Of a stretch of 25,173 nucleotides of DNA, positions 15,873-23,031 are shown piece after piece (position 1 is the first letter of the stretch; the number at the start of each line of letters is the position of its first letter). The notes under the pieces are model-generated. The model saw only the letters and a list, made by a program, of their open reading frames with translations. It made no database searches and was not told where the DNA came from. Location of the stretch: contig DATCIR010000142.1 of the NCBI GenBank assembly GCA_036507695.1, positions 1-25,173 of the forward strand. Reading direction: 5' to 3'. The position numbers and the translations under genes were made by a program. The DNA comes from JAKEGK01 sp036507695. Lineage in GTDB: Bacteria > Pseudomonadota > Gammaproteobacteria > SZUA-152.

Positions 15873-17606
15873 ATGTACGACAATTATTTCGGACTCAAGG
15901 AAACACCCTTTACCATTGCCCCGGACCCGCGCTTTTTATACATGAGCGAGCGGCACCGGGAAGCCTTGGCGCATCTTGTCTATGGCTTTGAACGGGATGG
16001 CGGGTTTGTATTGCTGACCGGTGAAGTCGGTACCGGGAAAACCACCATATCGCGTTGTTTGCTGGAACAGTTGCCGGACAATTCCAATGTGGCCATGGTG
16101 CTCAACCCCAAGGTGAATTCTCAGGAATTGCTGGCCACCATTTGTGATGAGTTGCACATCGAGTACCCGCAAGGCAACACCAGCCTGAAAGTGTTTGTTG
16201 ACTGCATTAACCGCAGTTTGCTGGAAACCAACGCGCAAGGCAAAAAGACGGTTGTCATTGTGGAAGAAGCGCAGAACCTGGAAATGGAGGTTCTGGAACA
16301 ATTGCGCTTGTTAACCAATCTTGAAACCAATCAGCGCAAACTGCTGCAGATTATCATGATTGGCCAGCCGGAATTATTACAAGTGCTGGCGCGCCCCGAA
16401 TTGCGGCAGCTGGAGCAGCGTATTACCGCCCGCTATCACCTGCTGCCGTTATCGGAAAAGGACACCATGGAATATATCCGGCACCGCCTGGAAGTGGCGG
16501 GGCTGAGGGAGCCGTTATTTGCCTATCCGTTGCTGAAAAAAATCTACAAATTTACCGGTGGTATTCCCCGTAAAATCAACCTGCTTTGCGACCGGGCCAT
16601 GCTGGGCGCTTATGTACAAAACCAGAAACAGATCGATCAGCACATTTTAAACCGCGCCGCCAAGGAAGTATTCGGTTCCGCCTTGGAAACCAACAGCCGG
16701 TACGCGCTGCCGAAGGACGCGCTGTGGGTGATCATGGCAACACTGATCATGCTCGTGTTGGGCGGCTATATGGTGTACCAGTATCAGGACAATTTCGTGC
16801 GCCTGGCCGGCAATGTTAAAACCAATGTCAGCGCGGATACCACGCCTGCCCTGGAAAAAGTCAGCGCCGCGGCGGCGCCGGCGCCGGATGTCAGTCAGTT
16901 TGTAAAGTTGCTGGATCAGCAGACGGAGTCCTCAAGTAAAACCAATGCATTTGAGGCGCTGTTTACGCAGTGGAACGAGCCAGCAGTGGTGGGGATAGAC
17001 GAAAACCCTTGCAGTATCGCCTTAGCAAAAGGGTTGGGTTGCTTGACGAAGAGCGGCGACTTACAAGGCCTGCAAGCGATCGACCGGCCGGCGGTTGTGC
17101 GCTTGCTGGCGGGTAATGATAGACCGGTGTACGCCGCATTGGTGGCGCTTGACAAGAAAGAAGCGACGCTGGTGGTTGGCGGCCAGCAAGTCACGGCTAG
17201 CTTAACGGAACTGGAATCGCGCTGGTTCGGAGATTATATTGCGTTGTGGCGATTACCGCCCCATTATAATGGACCCATTAAAGTGGGTACCAATGGCCCT
17301 GATGTGCAATGGCTGGCATCGCAGCTGGCGGAAATCAGCGGCTACACGCTTGAAACCGATGAGTTGGTGGATTACGACACCCGGTTGATTCGGCAGGTAA
17401 AGGATTTTCAGGCGCAGGAGGATTTGTATTCTGACGGTATAGCCGGCGCCCAGACACTGATCCGTATCAATTCGATTATCGGAACCAATGAGCCGCGGCT
17501 AAGCAAACCTTCCGGCACGCTCGTGGCGCCCGACAAACAAAGTGCTGGCGCTGTTGATGAGCATCGTCCACAATTGTATGCCCATGTTTCACCTGCTGCT
17601 GAGTAA
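15873..17606 (+). CDS. gspA: type II secretion ATPase GspA (ExeA)
   Basis: GspA with GspB inserts the secretin GspD across peptidoglycan in some type II secretion systems. The 577-aa protein opens with the ExeA signature YFGLKETPFTIAPDPRFLY (5-23). It continues with an AAA ATPase (Walker A GEVGTGKTT at 50-58, Walker B VVIVEEAQNL about 127-136, and a GIPRKINLLCDRA sensor region near 230-242). A single membrane span follows at about 285-306, then a periplasmic peptidase-C39-like region. A C-terminal peptidoglycan-binding domain (about 468-535, GTNGPDVQWLASQL and later FQAQEDLYSDGIAG) completes the architecture. gspB starts 6 nt after its stop. No other gsp genes are in the window, so the rest of the system must be elsewhere. 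Confidence 0.93.
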   Translation: MYDNYFGLKETPFTIAPDPRFLYMSERHREALAHLVYGFERDGGFVLLTGEVGTGKTTISRCLLEQLPDNSNVAMVLNPKVNSQELLATICDELHIEYPQGNTSLKVFVDCINRSLLETNAQGKKTVVIVEEAQNLEMEVLEQLRLLTNLETNQRKLLQIIMIGQPELLQVLARPELRQLEQRITARYHLLPLSEKDTMEYIRHRLEVAGLREPLFAYPLLKKIYKFTGGIPRKINLLCDRAMLGAYVQNQKQIDQHILNRAAKEVFGSALETNSRYALPKDALWVIMATLIMLVLGGYMVYQYQDNFVRLAGNVKTNVSADTTPALEKVSAAAAPAPDVSQFVKLLDQQTESSSKTNAFEALFTQWNEPAVVGIDENPCSIALAKGLGCLTKSGDLQGLQAIDRPAVVRLLAGNDRPVYAALVALDKKEATLVVGGQQVTASLTELESRWFGDYIALWRLPPHYNGPIKVGTNGPDVQWLASQLAEISGYTLETDELVDYDTRLIRQVKDFQAQEDLYSDGIAGAQTLIRINSIIGTNEPRLSKPSGTLVAPDKQSAGAVDEHRPQLYAHVSPAAE

Positions 17607-17612
17607 CGATTA

Positions 17613-18383
17613 ATGTCGTATATATTAGACGCCTTGAAAAAATCCGAACAGGAACGCCAGCGCGGGAATGTTCCGGATATCAAGTCAGTGCACAATACGG
17701 CTGTTGCCGAGGCGCCTGATACGCGGCGCGGCTGGTGGATCTGGTTATTTATTGCGGTGTTGGTGGTGAATGGCTTGATTTTCACGGTTGCCTTTCTTGG
17801 AGGAGACGGTGACAGCCCGCCGGATGCGGGCGGCCAGGCTGCCAACCTTGCAGCGCCTGCCGGGGAAGGGCCGGCGCGGAATCTGGCGCAAACCGTTACC
17901 AAATCCCCACCACTGAAATCACCTGGAGCCAGTGGAGATTCTACAGCCGTCGAAACCACCGAGGGCTCCCTTCAGCCGCCGCAAACCCAACCCAGGGTGG
18001 TTTTTTCCACGGAGCCGCTCGATGACACCGGCGGTACGGGTGAAACAATAGCGCCCGCGCGCGCTTCCCGGAAGCCGGAAGTCGATGCTTTACCGGCGAA
18101 GCAAGCCAGCAAGCAAGCCCCGAAACCGGCTCGCCAGACAGTATTGATCAGCGAATTGCCCGACAGTATCCGGCAAAAAATACCCAGTATGGAATTTAGT
18201 GGACATATTTATTCCACCACCGTGGAGCGGCGGTCGGTGATGATTAACGGGAAAAAAATGCGGGAAGGCGACGTGGTAGCGGCCGGCTTGTTGTTGCAGG
18301 CGGTCACCCCGGATGGCGCGGAATTTGTGTACCAGGGCTACCGTTTCAAATTAGGCGCTTTGCAGGACTATTCCTATCGATAG
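17613..18383 (+). CDS. gspB: type II secretion protein GspB (ExeB)
   Basis: The 256-aa bitopic inner-membrane partner of GspA begins with the conserved MSYILDALKKSEQERQRG (1-18). It crosses the membrane at about 43-63, has a Pro/Ala-rich disordered linker to about 175, and ends in the GspB domain (about 178-256): SELPDSIRQKIPSMEFSGHIY, then VMINGKKMREGD and GYRFKL. This small domain probably binds GspD or peptidoglycan. The gene is 6 nt downstream of gspA, and the two products form one complex in Aeromonas (ExeAB). Confidence 0.92.
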   Translation: MSYILDALKKSEQERQRGNVPDIKSVHNTAVAEAPDTRRGWWIWLFIAVLVVNGLIFTVAFLGGDGDSPPDAGGQAANLAAPAGEGPARNLAQTVTKSPPLKSPGASGDSTAVETTEGSLQPPQTQPRVVFSTEPLDDTGGTGETIAPARASRKPEVDALPAKQASKQAPKPARQTVLISELPDSIRQKIPSMEFSGHIYSTTVERRSVMINGKKMREGDVVAAGLLLQAVTPDGAEFVYQGYRFKLGALQDYSYR

Positions 18384-18458
18384 TCCGTTGCCGCCGTGTT
18401 TTTCTCCCAGTGAGTCGCAGGCGTTGGTTTAGTCAGGCAGTTCAGGCAAGGAATTAAC

Positions 18459-19751
18459 ATGAGTTTTAAGCGGTATGTACGTTTATTGCGTGGTTCCCCG
18501 TTTTATTATTCTCGCGGCAATTACCCCCGGCCAGTTGACCTTAATCGGCGTCGCCTTCTTGGGCGAGCGGTGGTGGGCGCCGGCCTGCTTACGCTGGCGC
18601 CTCCGCTGCTAACCGGCTGCAGTTCCGTGATGTCATCGGCCAAGATGGCGCAGTTGTTTGGCGGCAAACGCAGTAATATCAAATCCCTGGGGCCGTTGCA
18701 GGATCCTGATGAAAACGGGATTCGTTTGCCTAAAGGGTTTGTGTCGCGCGTGGTTGCGCGCACCAATGAACAACCGGTGGTGGATTCCGGCTACACCTGG
18801 CATTGGGCGCCGGATGGCGGCGCGGTCTTCGCCATCACGGGCGGTGGCTGGATTTATGTTTCCAACAGCGAAGTCAGTGGCGGCGCGGGTGGCGTGGGGG
18901 CATTGGTGTTCGGTGTAAACGGCGACTTACGCAATGCCTATTCCGTACTGCAAGGCACCAGCCGTAACTGCGGGGGCGGAAAAACGCCCTGGGGAACCTG
19001 GTTGTCTTGTGAAGAAGTCAGCGACGGTCATGTATGGGAATGCGATCCGGAAGGTATCAATACCGCGCGCCGCCTGGATGCGTTGGGGACTTTTTCCCAT
19101 GAAGCGGTGGCATTTGATGGAGCCAATAACCAGCTTTATCTGACCGAAGACGCGGAGGATGGCCGGCTTTACCGCTTTACCCCGGCCGGAAAGGATGCCA
19201 AGGGTAATCCCGATCTGAGCAGCGGCGTATTGGAAGTGGCCCAGCTGCTTGAGAAAGATTCCAATAATGTGGCCTGGCACGCCGTAATGGATCCCCATGC
19301 GCAACACAGTCCTACCCGGCAGCAGGTAAAAGAGAGCACCGCGTTTAATGGTGGTGAGGGTATTGTCTATCTGGATGGCCGGGTTTTCATGGTAACCAAG
19401 GGGGACGATCGAATCTGGCGCTATGATATCGCGAGCCAGACCATGTCCGTGTACTATGATGCGCAAACACACCCCGACGCTATCCTTACCGGGGTGGATA
19501 ATCTCACCGCGGTAGCGACCGGAGAAATATTTGCCGCGGAAGACGGCGGCGATTTACAACTGGTCGCGATATTACCCAACAAGAAACTGGTACCCGTATT
19601 ACAGGTGGTGGATCAGCCCAATTCAGAAATCGCCGGGCCTGCGTTTAACCAGCACGGGAACAAGCTTTACTTTAGTTCACAACGGGGCAAGAGCGGCACC
19701 TCCGCGGGTGGTATTACCTATGAAATCAGCGGGCCATTTTTTGTGAATTAG
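18459..19751 (+). CDS. PhoX-like phosphatase, predicted Tat-exported lipoprotein
   Basis: The 430-aa product has an arginine-rich Tat-type signal (RRRLLGRAVVG, 30-40) running into a hydrophobic core and a lipobox-like LLTGC with C54, so it is probably a Tat-exported lipoprotein. The mature part is a PhoX/DUF839 beta-propeller: GGGWIYVSNSE, NCGGGKTPWGTWLSCEE, SHEAVAFD and QLYLTEDAEDGRLYRFTP carry the Cys, Glu and Asp ligands that bind iron and calcium in PhoX. PhoX releases phosphate from organic esters. It is shorter than Pseudomonas PhoX, so substrate range may differ. A good ribosome site AAGGA (18448-18452) precedes the ATG by 6 nt. It may be cotranscribed with gspAB (75-nt gap), but a functional link is not shown. 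Confidence 0.85.
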   Translation: MSFKRYVRLLRGSPFYYSRGNYPRPVDLNRRRLLGRAVVGAGLLTLAPPLLTGCSSVMSSAKMAQLFGGKRSNIKSLGPLQDPDENGIRLPKGFVSRVVARTNEQPVVDSGYTWHWAPDGGAVFAITGGGWIYVSNSEVSGGAGGVGALVFGVNGDLRNAYSVLQGTSRNCGGGKTPWGTWLSCEEVSDGHVWECDPEGINTARRLDALGTFSHEAVAFDGANNQLYLTEDAEDGRLYRFTPAGKDAKGNPDLSSGVLEVAQLLEKDSNNVAWHAVMDPHAQHSPTRQQVKESTAFNGGEGIVYLDGRVFMVTKGDDRIWRYDIASQTMSVYYDAQTHPDAILTGVDNLTAVATGEIFAAEDGGDLQLVAILPNKKLVPVLQVVDQPNSEIAGPAFNQHGNKLYFSSQRGKSGTSAGGITYEISGPFFVN

Positions 19752-19904
19752 CCGGCTGTTGCAAACCGGCAGTAAATGGATCTGCAAAGGAAGCTTTTTA
19801 TGTTTGCCGCTTTTGTCGAAAAGGAATGTTAAGTGGTAACTACTCACCCCATGTGCAGTGTCACCACCACCGGATTTTGAATCCTAAAAATAACATAACT
19901 ACCT

Positions 19905-20084
19905 CTACTTTGTTACTTTGGTTTATGTTTATGAACAATCCCGCACGGGAAGCGGAAGCGTCTGGCAAGACACGCCGTAAATACATCCATGCAGGCTCGA
20001 TGGCGGCTTCCCTGCCGCCAACGGTCTTGCCAGACACCTCCGCCTCCCGCGCTGTGCATGCGGTCATTTAAAGTAACAAAGTAG
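19905..20084. mobile_element. 180-bp MITE-like element with perfect 15-bp terminal inverted repeats
   Basis: CTACTTTGTTACTTT (19905-19919) is the exact reverse complement of AAAGTAACAAAGTAG (20070-20084). Inside is a second inverted pair, GTCTGGCAAGAC-like at about 19960-19971 with GTCTTGCCAGAC at about 20025-20036, enclosing a GGCGGC/GCCGCC stem. There is no plausible protein. The nested symmetry suits a non-autonomous element or a large RNA/DNA hairpin. AACTAC flanks both ends (19897-19902 and 20085-20090), though with a 2-nt offset on the left, so a target duplication is only suggested. Confidence 0.6.
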
Positions 20085-20099
20085 AACTACTTACCCCTC

Positions 20100-20370
20100 C
20101 TAACCCCCAGTTTCATTGTTCAAAGCCATTTGAATGGCGATCAACGGATTGTGCCCTTTGTTGGCCATGGTTTGCAAATAGCTCGATATTCGACAATACG
20201 CATGGGCGTAATCCACATTGCGAAAGCACCCCGATACTTTTTGTTTTACCTTCGACATACGCAGGTCGCGCTCCGCCCGGTTATTGGTGAAGGAGTGCGT
20301 TGGCATTTTTGGCAAACAGCAACACGGCCTGTTCATGCCGCTGAAGACGCTCCCACAGGGGGTTGCCAAC
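20100..20370 (-). pseudogene. IS66-family transposase (TnpC), 3' remnant with a frameshift
   Basis: The conserved C-terminal end of an IS66 DDE transposase is visible: SFTNNRAERDLRMSKVKQKV, then SGCFRNVDYAHAYCRISSYL, with the Glu of NNRAERDLR as the third acidic residue. Upstream, the matching text NPLWERLQRHEQAVLLFAKN is in a different frame, so a frameshift lies near 20295-20315. The rest of the roughly 500-residue enzyme and its accessory genes are missing. It is inactive and records an old insertion at the array end. Confidence 0.8.
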
Positions 20371-20646
20371 AGTCGACGTACAAGCGGTACGGGGTCGGTC
20401 AGATCAAGGGATTGCAGGCCTGGTTCTGAACGGAAATCGCCAATTCCGAGAGACATCGATTACTTTCGGCTAAGGCGGGGGACGCTTTTTGAATAGGCAT
20501 CCGCAAAACTCCAACTGTGTTGTTGTCCTGTTGCTTTGAACAGGCCGATACGCAAATTCTCGATATCCCTTTCACCAAGATTCTCAATTGCAAGCGCCGA
20601 CCGTGAAACCCCAACGCTAAGGTGAATTGAATGACTCTTAACTGTA

Positions 20647-21039
20647 TCAGGTGTCAACGCCATCAGTGGACGGGCATCTATTGAACAAGTGACCGATATC
20701 CGCTATTGCCTTCAAAATGGTGTATGTCGTGCCTACCGTCCCAAACATAGTGAGAGCGGCCTCCATGATCCAAGAGCCGCGACAAGAATCCGTGGCTTTG
20801 ACCTTGAGGAGTTGTTCCTCTCGAACGCCCAGTGACATGAAGTGTTGGTCGAAGACTTCTTGTGCTACTTCAGCAAAGTTGTTGTTCCACTCAAACCCAA
20901 ACTCGGATAGGAATAAATCACTGCCGTCTCTTGCGAACCAAGCGCTTTCTTGCTTTTCGAATTGTGCAAAGAAGCTCTGCAATTCTTCCGACAGCGTGAT
21001 TTCTGCACGAAGATTGGCGATGACAGTTTGTTTGTTCAT
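20647..21039 (-). CDS. hypothetical protein in the terminal cassette
   Basis: The 130-aa acidic, soluble-looking protein is not recognised. It has an amphipathic N-terminal half (EEL-FFAQFEKQESAWF), a central EFGFEWNNNFAEVAQEVFDQ stretch, and a somewhat hydrophobic Gly-rich segment (about 92-118, with FGTVGTTYTILKAIADIG). GAAGGG lies upstream of the ATG at 21039. It is the last gene of the array. Unlike the other coding cassettes, no proper attC follows its stop, only a lone CCCAAC-type core near 20612. The cassette may have lost its attC, or this may be resident DNA next to the array. Confidence 0.6.
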   Translation of the reverse strand: MNKQTVIANLRAEITLSEELQSFFAQFEKQESAWFARDGSDLFLSEFGFEWNNNFAEVAQEVFDQHFMSLGVREEQLLKVKATDSCRGSWIMEAALTMFGTVGTTYTILKAIADIGHLFNRCPSTDGVDT

Positions 21040-21067
21040 ACAGAGATACCCTTCGCTGATTAGTTGT

Positions 21068-21139
21068 GCCTAACGCTGCGCTCACCGGCAAATAACGAGC
21101 GCAGCGAGTAATTTGTCCGTGTGAAGCGCTTTGTTATAA
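21068..21139 (-). other. attC site (72 bp) of the toxin-antitoxin cassette
   Basis: Read in gene direction it starts with TTATAAC, which contains the ParE stop codon, and ends with a perfect GTTAGGC core. Inner arms GGACAAAT and ATTTGCCG pair around a CGCTGCGCTCG loop region. Confidence 0.9.
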
Positions 21140-21421
21140 ATTCTTTTCATTCTCTTTGTCGTGCCAAAGCCTTAATATATAGATTATTTCATCGGCGATA
21201 AGGTAACGTACTGTATAGTTGCCTATATAAAGATCGCGGATTTGCTCCGGGTCGGATGCCTTCAAAACGGGTAAACCAATTTTGGGAAATTGCTTGAGCT
21301 TATCGACACCCTCTTGCAGATCTATCGCAATTCGACGGGCTGCGAATGGATTCTTAATCTCTACAAATTCCACCACGCTGCGGAGATCATCGATGGACTC
21401 CGGCGAATACCTTATCTTCAC
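21134..21421 (-). CDS. ParE/RelE-superfamily toxin
   Basis: The 95-aa basic protein has the ParE fold: IRYSPESIDDLRSVVEFVE (3-21), NPFAARRIAIDL (24-35), FPKIGLPV (45-52), IRDLYIGNYTVRYLI and a final YILRLWHDKE strand. ParE toxins usually poison DNA gyrase; RelE relatives cut mRNA on the ribosome. The IRDL-NYTVRY and LRLWHDKE elements fit ParE better. It begins with a 4-nt ATGA overlap on the antitoxin gene and ends inside attC. Toxin-antitoxin pairs are frequent in chromosomal integrons, where they are thought to stabilise the array. Confidence 0.88.
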   Translation of the reverse strand: MKIRYSPESIDDLRSVVEFVEIKNPFAARRIAIDLQEGVDKLKQFPKIGLPVLKASDPEQIRDLYIGNYTVRYLIADEIIYILRLWHDKENEKNL

Positions 21422-21684
21422 GATTTAGGTGGCGATTTGCGATTATTGGTGCCCCAGCTATTCAGCCAGGCATTCACATCCTCTTCATCAACTGAGTTAC
21501 CCGCCTTTATGGATTCAAGGGCTTCAAGGGTATCTTGCCACCTTGAATCTTCCAGGGCTTGGCGCGCAAGAAACTCTTTAATCGCTTGATTTATGAGGTA
21601 ATTCTTGCTCCTATCAAGCTTTTTGGAAAGCGCCTCCAGGGGTTTTTCCACATCGTCAGCGATTCGAATACTCGTAATACTCAT
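21418..21684 (-). CDS. ribbon-helix-helix antitoxin (CopG/ParD-like)
   Basis: The 88-aa protein begins with the ribbon-helix-helix DNA-binding pattern: the strand ITSIRIADDV (3-12), helix PLEALSKKLDRSKNYLINQAI (about 15-35), then an acidic C-terminal tail (about 45-80) that should wrap the toxin. The ATG at 21684 is chosen because it starts the motif and has GAGG 8 nt upstream; the frame is open further upstream through the attC but without similarity. The toxin start overlaps its stop by 4 nt. It probably represses its own promoter, where a TGTANTA/TANTACA inverted repeat lies between -35 and -10. Confidence 0.88.
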   Translation of the reverse strand: MSITSIRIADDVEKPLEALSKKLDRSKNYLINQAIKEFLARQALEDSRWQDTLEALESIKAGNSVDEEDVNAWLNSWGTNNRKSPPKS

Positions 21685-21702
21685 GAAACTAACCTCGGTG
21701 TA

Positions 21703-21732
21703 GTTATATGTATTACATGTTAGTACAGTCAA
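21703..21732 (-). promoter_or_regulatory. sigma70-type promoter of the toxin-antitoxin cassette with candidate operator
   Basis: Read leftward, TTGACT (21727-21732) and TATAAC (21703-21708) are separated by 18 bp, and the antitoxin ATG is 18 nt further on. The spacer and its edges hold the inverted repeat TGTANTA-N5-TANTACA (21709-21727), a likely antitoxin operator. A cassette-borne promoter is typical of toxin-antitoxin cassettes, which must be expressed at any array position. Confidence 0.7.
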
Positions 21733-21752
21733 GGCGGTATGGCTAGAGGAAT

Positions 21753-21815
21753 TTATAACGTAAAGTTGAGGGGCGCGCCGCTTTTGGCGTGTCCCTCTCG
21801 AACGCCATGTTAGAA
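21753..21815 (-). other. attC site (63 bp) of the serine hydrolase cassette
   Basis: In gene direction it runs from TTCTAAC, which includes the hydrolase stop, to GTTATAA. Inner arms GAGAGGG and CCCCTC pair, with GCC/GGC steps and an AAAAG loop. Confidence 0.88.
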
Positions 21816-22958
21816 GGCGTGCTGAGATGACCACGATTGCGTGCGTGCCTGACGTGACAGCATCATTCCCAGCATCGTAACGTCAACCGCTTTGTTGGAA
21901 AGTATGACAATACCGGTCTTGGCCTTAGTGTCTATGGATACGTAAGAAGCGTAACCGCCAACCATTCCGTTGTGCCAAACCACTGCTCGATTGCCGACAA
22001 ATTTATCGATGAATGTCGGTAGCATCCAGCCGATTCCAGTGGAACCGCCAAATTGTTGCTGGTGCATTTTCTTGAGTGTCTGGGACAAAACGGAACCATC
22101 CTCGATATTCGCTCGAATGAATTTCAGCATGTCTTCTGCATCGGAATTGAATGCGCCGGCGCCAGCAAGAACACTAAATGTCCATATTGGATTAGGTGTG
22201 CCACTCTCCGTATGGCCCTGAACAAGATAATCTTCCATCACTGGGGTCAGTGTTATCGCGGTGTTTCTCATATCAAGCGGTGCTAGAAGCTTCTCCGAAA
22301 CCAAAGATTCAAAGTTCTTTTTAGTGACCATTTCCAAAACGTGGCCAAGCAAGCCCATCCCAAAATTCGAATACTCGAATCGGCCTGGCTCGCGTTTGTC
22401 CTCCGTGGTTTTTAAATATTCGAAGATGTCTTTCGGCTCAACGAGGCTATATGGGTTTAGTAACAGGTTTTCTTTTCCTGCTAGTTGGGTTGCTTTTTGC
22501 AGCAGCGATTCTGGGACGCCTGGAAAGCCAGAGGTATGTGTGACCAGTTGTTTCAATGTAACCTGCTGCGCGGCTGTCGATAGGGCAACCGATCCTCCAA
22601 TGAGTTGACCCAGAGTTGCATCCATATTAAGGATACCTTCGTCGCAAAGAATCTGGAGCAATGACGCGGTAAAAAGCTTACTGACCGATCCTATTTGAAA
22701 TACCGTTGAGGCAACTGGGACGGCAGTGTCTTCTTTGTTTGCCGTTCCGTAGCCCTTAACGAATGATTTTCCATCCTTGTAAACACCAATTACTAAACGA
22801 TGCGAAAGTTCACTGCGGGTGACCTTTTTAACCTCTGAATCGAGGACGGCTTCAAGGTCTTTATTGTCTGGCGTGTTGTTCAGCCGGTACTTCAGATACA
22901 GAACCGCCGACACAGCAACTACTACGACTAGTGCAAGTATGATTGCGAGTATCTTCAT
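21810..22958 (-). CDS. class C beta-lactamase-fold serine hydrolase, membrane-anchored
   Basis: The 382-aa protein has an uncleaved-looking N-terminal membrane anchor (about 3-23) and a full beta-lactamase/penicillin-binding-protein-like domain. S91-V-S-K94 is the SxxK nucleophile motif, Y196-S-N198 is YxN, and H329-N-G331 takes the place of KTG. HTSGFPG (141-147) is a further family landmark. HxG in place of KTG is typical of the broad beta-lactamase-related family (esterases, D-aminopeptidases, EstB/AmpH-like) rather than true AmpC, so antibiotic hydrolysis is possible but not implied. The gene fills its cassette, with 13 nt between the preceding attC and the ATG and the stop inside its own attC. 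It has no obvious promoter and probably relies on readthrough. Confidence 0.88.
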   Translation of the reverse strand: MKILAIILALVVVVAVSAVLYLKYRLNNTPDNKDLEAVLDSEVKKVTRSELSHRLVIGVYKDGKSFVKGYGTANKEDTAVPVASTVFQIGSVSKLFTASLLQILCDEGILNMDATLGQLIGGSVALSTAAQQVTLKQLVTHTSGFPGVPESLLQKATQLAGKENLLLNPYSLVEPKDIFEYLKTTEDKREPGRFEYSNFGMGLLGHVLEMVTKKNFESLVSEKLLAPLDMRNTAITLTPVMEDYLVQGHTESGTPNPIWTFSVLAGAGAFNSDAEDMLKFIRANIEDGSVLSQTLKKMHQQQFGGSTGIGWMLPTFIDKFVGNRAVVWHNGMVGGYASYVSIDTKAKTGIVILSNKAVDVTMLGMMLSRQARTQSWSSQHAF

Positions 22959-22971
22959 GCGGTGGGTAGCC

Positions 22972-23031
22972 TTCTAACGATAAGAATCAGCTGCGCCGCT
23001 TTTTGGCGTCGACTGGATGCGATTGTTATGC
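22972..23031 (-). other. attC site (60 bp) of the 205-aa protein cassette
   Basis: In gene direction it runs from GCATAAC (containing the stop of the 23026-23643 gene) to GTTAGAA. GTCGACGCC and GGCGCAGCTG arms surround an AAAAAG loop. It resembles the 21753 and 24179 sites in its GCC-AAAA-GC centre. Confidence 0.88.

Larger units (their letters stand above)
19752..20640. other. gene-poor scar region between phoX and the integron array
   Basis: No intact gene is recognisable. The region holds a weak GC hairpin just after the phoX stop (GCCGG/CCGGC at 19751-19770), a 180-bp inverted-repeat-bounded element (19905-20084), an IS66 transposase remnant (20100-20370), and about 270 bp of unassigned DNA before the last cassette gene. 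AACTAC recurs at 19838, 19897 and 20085. The first and last continue as near-identical 13-mers (AACTACTCACCCC and AACTACTTACCCC), which hints at insertion duplications. Confidence 0.55.

Noticed and set aside
18927..19472. 181-codon leftward frame inside the phoX-like gene
   Set aside because: Antisense to a well-supported gene with Tat signal, ribosome site and propeller motifs.
19751..19770. GCCGG/CCGGC hairpin after the phoX-like stop as terminator
   Set aside because: Stem of only 5 bp with a 10-nt loop and no T-run, so not enough for an intrinsic terminator call.
20460..20663. 67-codon leftward frame before the last cassette gene
   Set aside because: It overlaps the end of the 130-aa protein gene, has no recognised similarity and no ribosome site; it might be a relic but cannot be supported.
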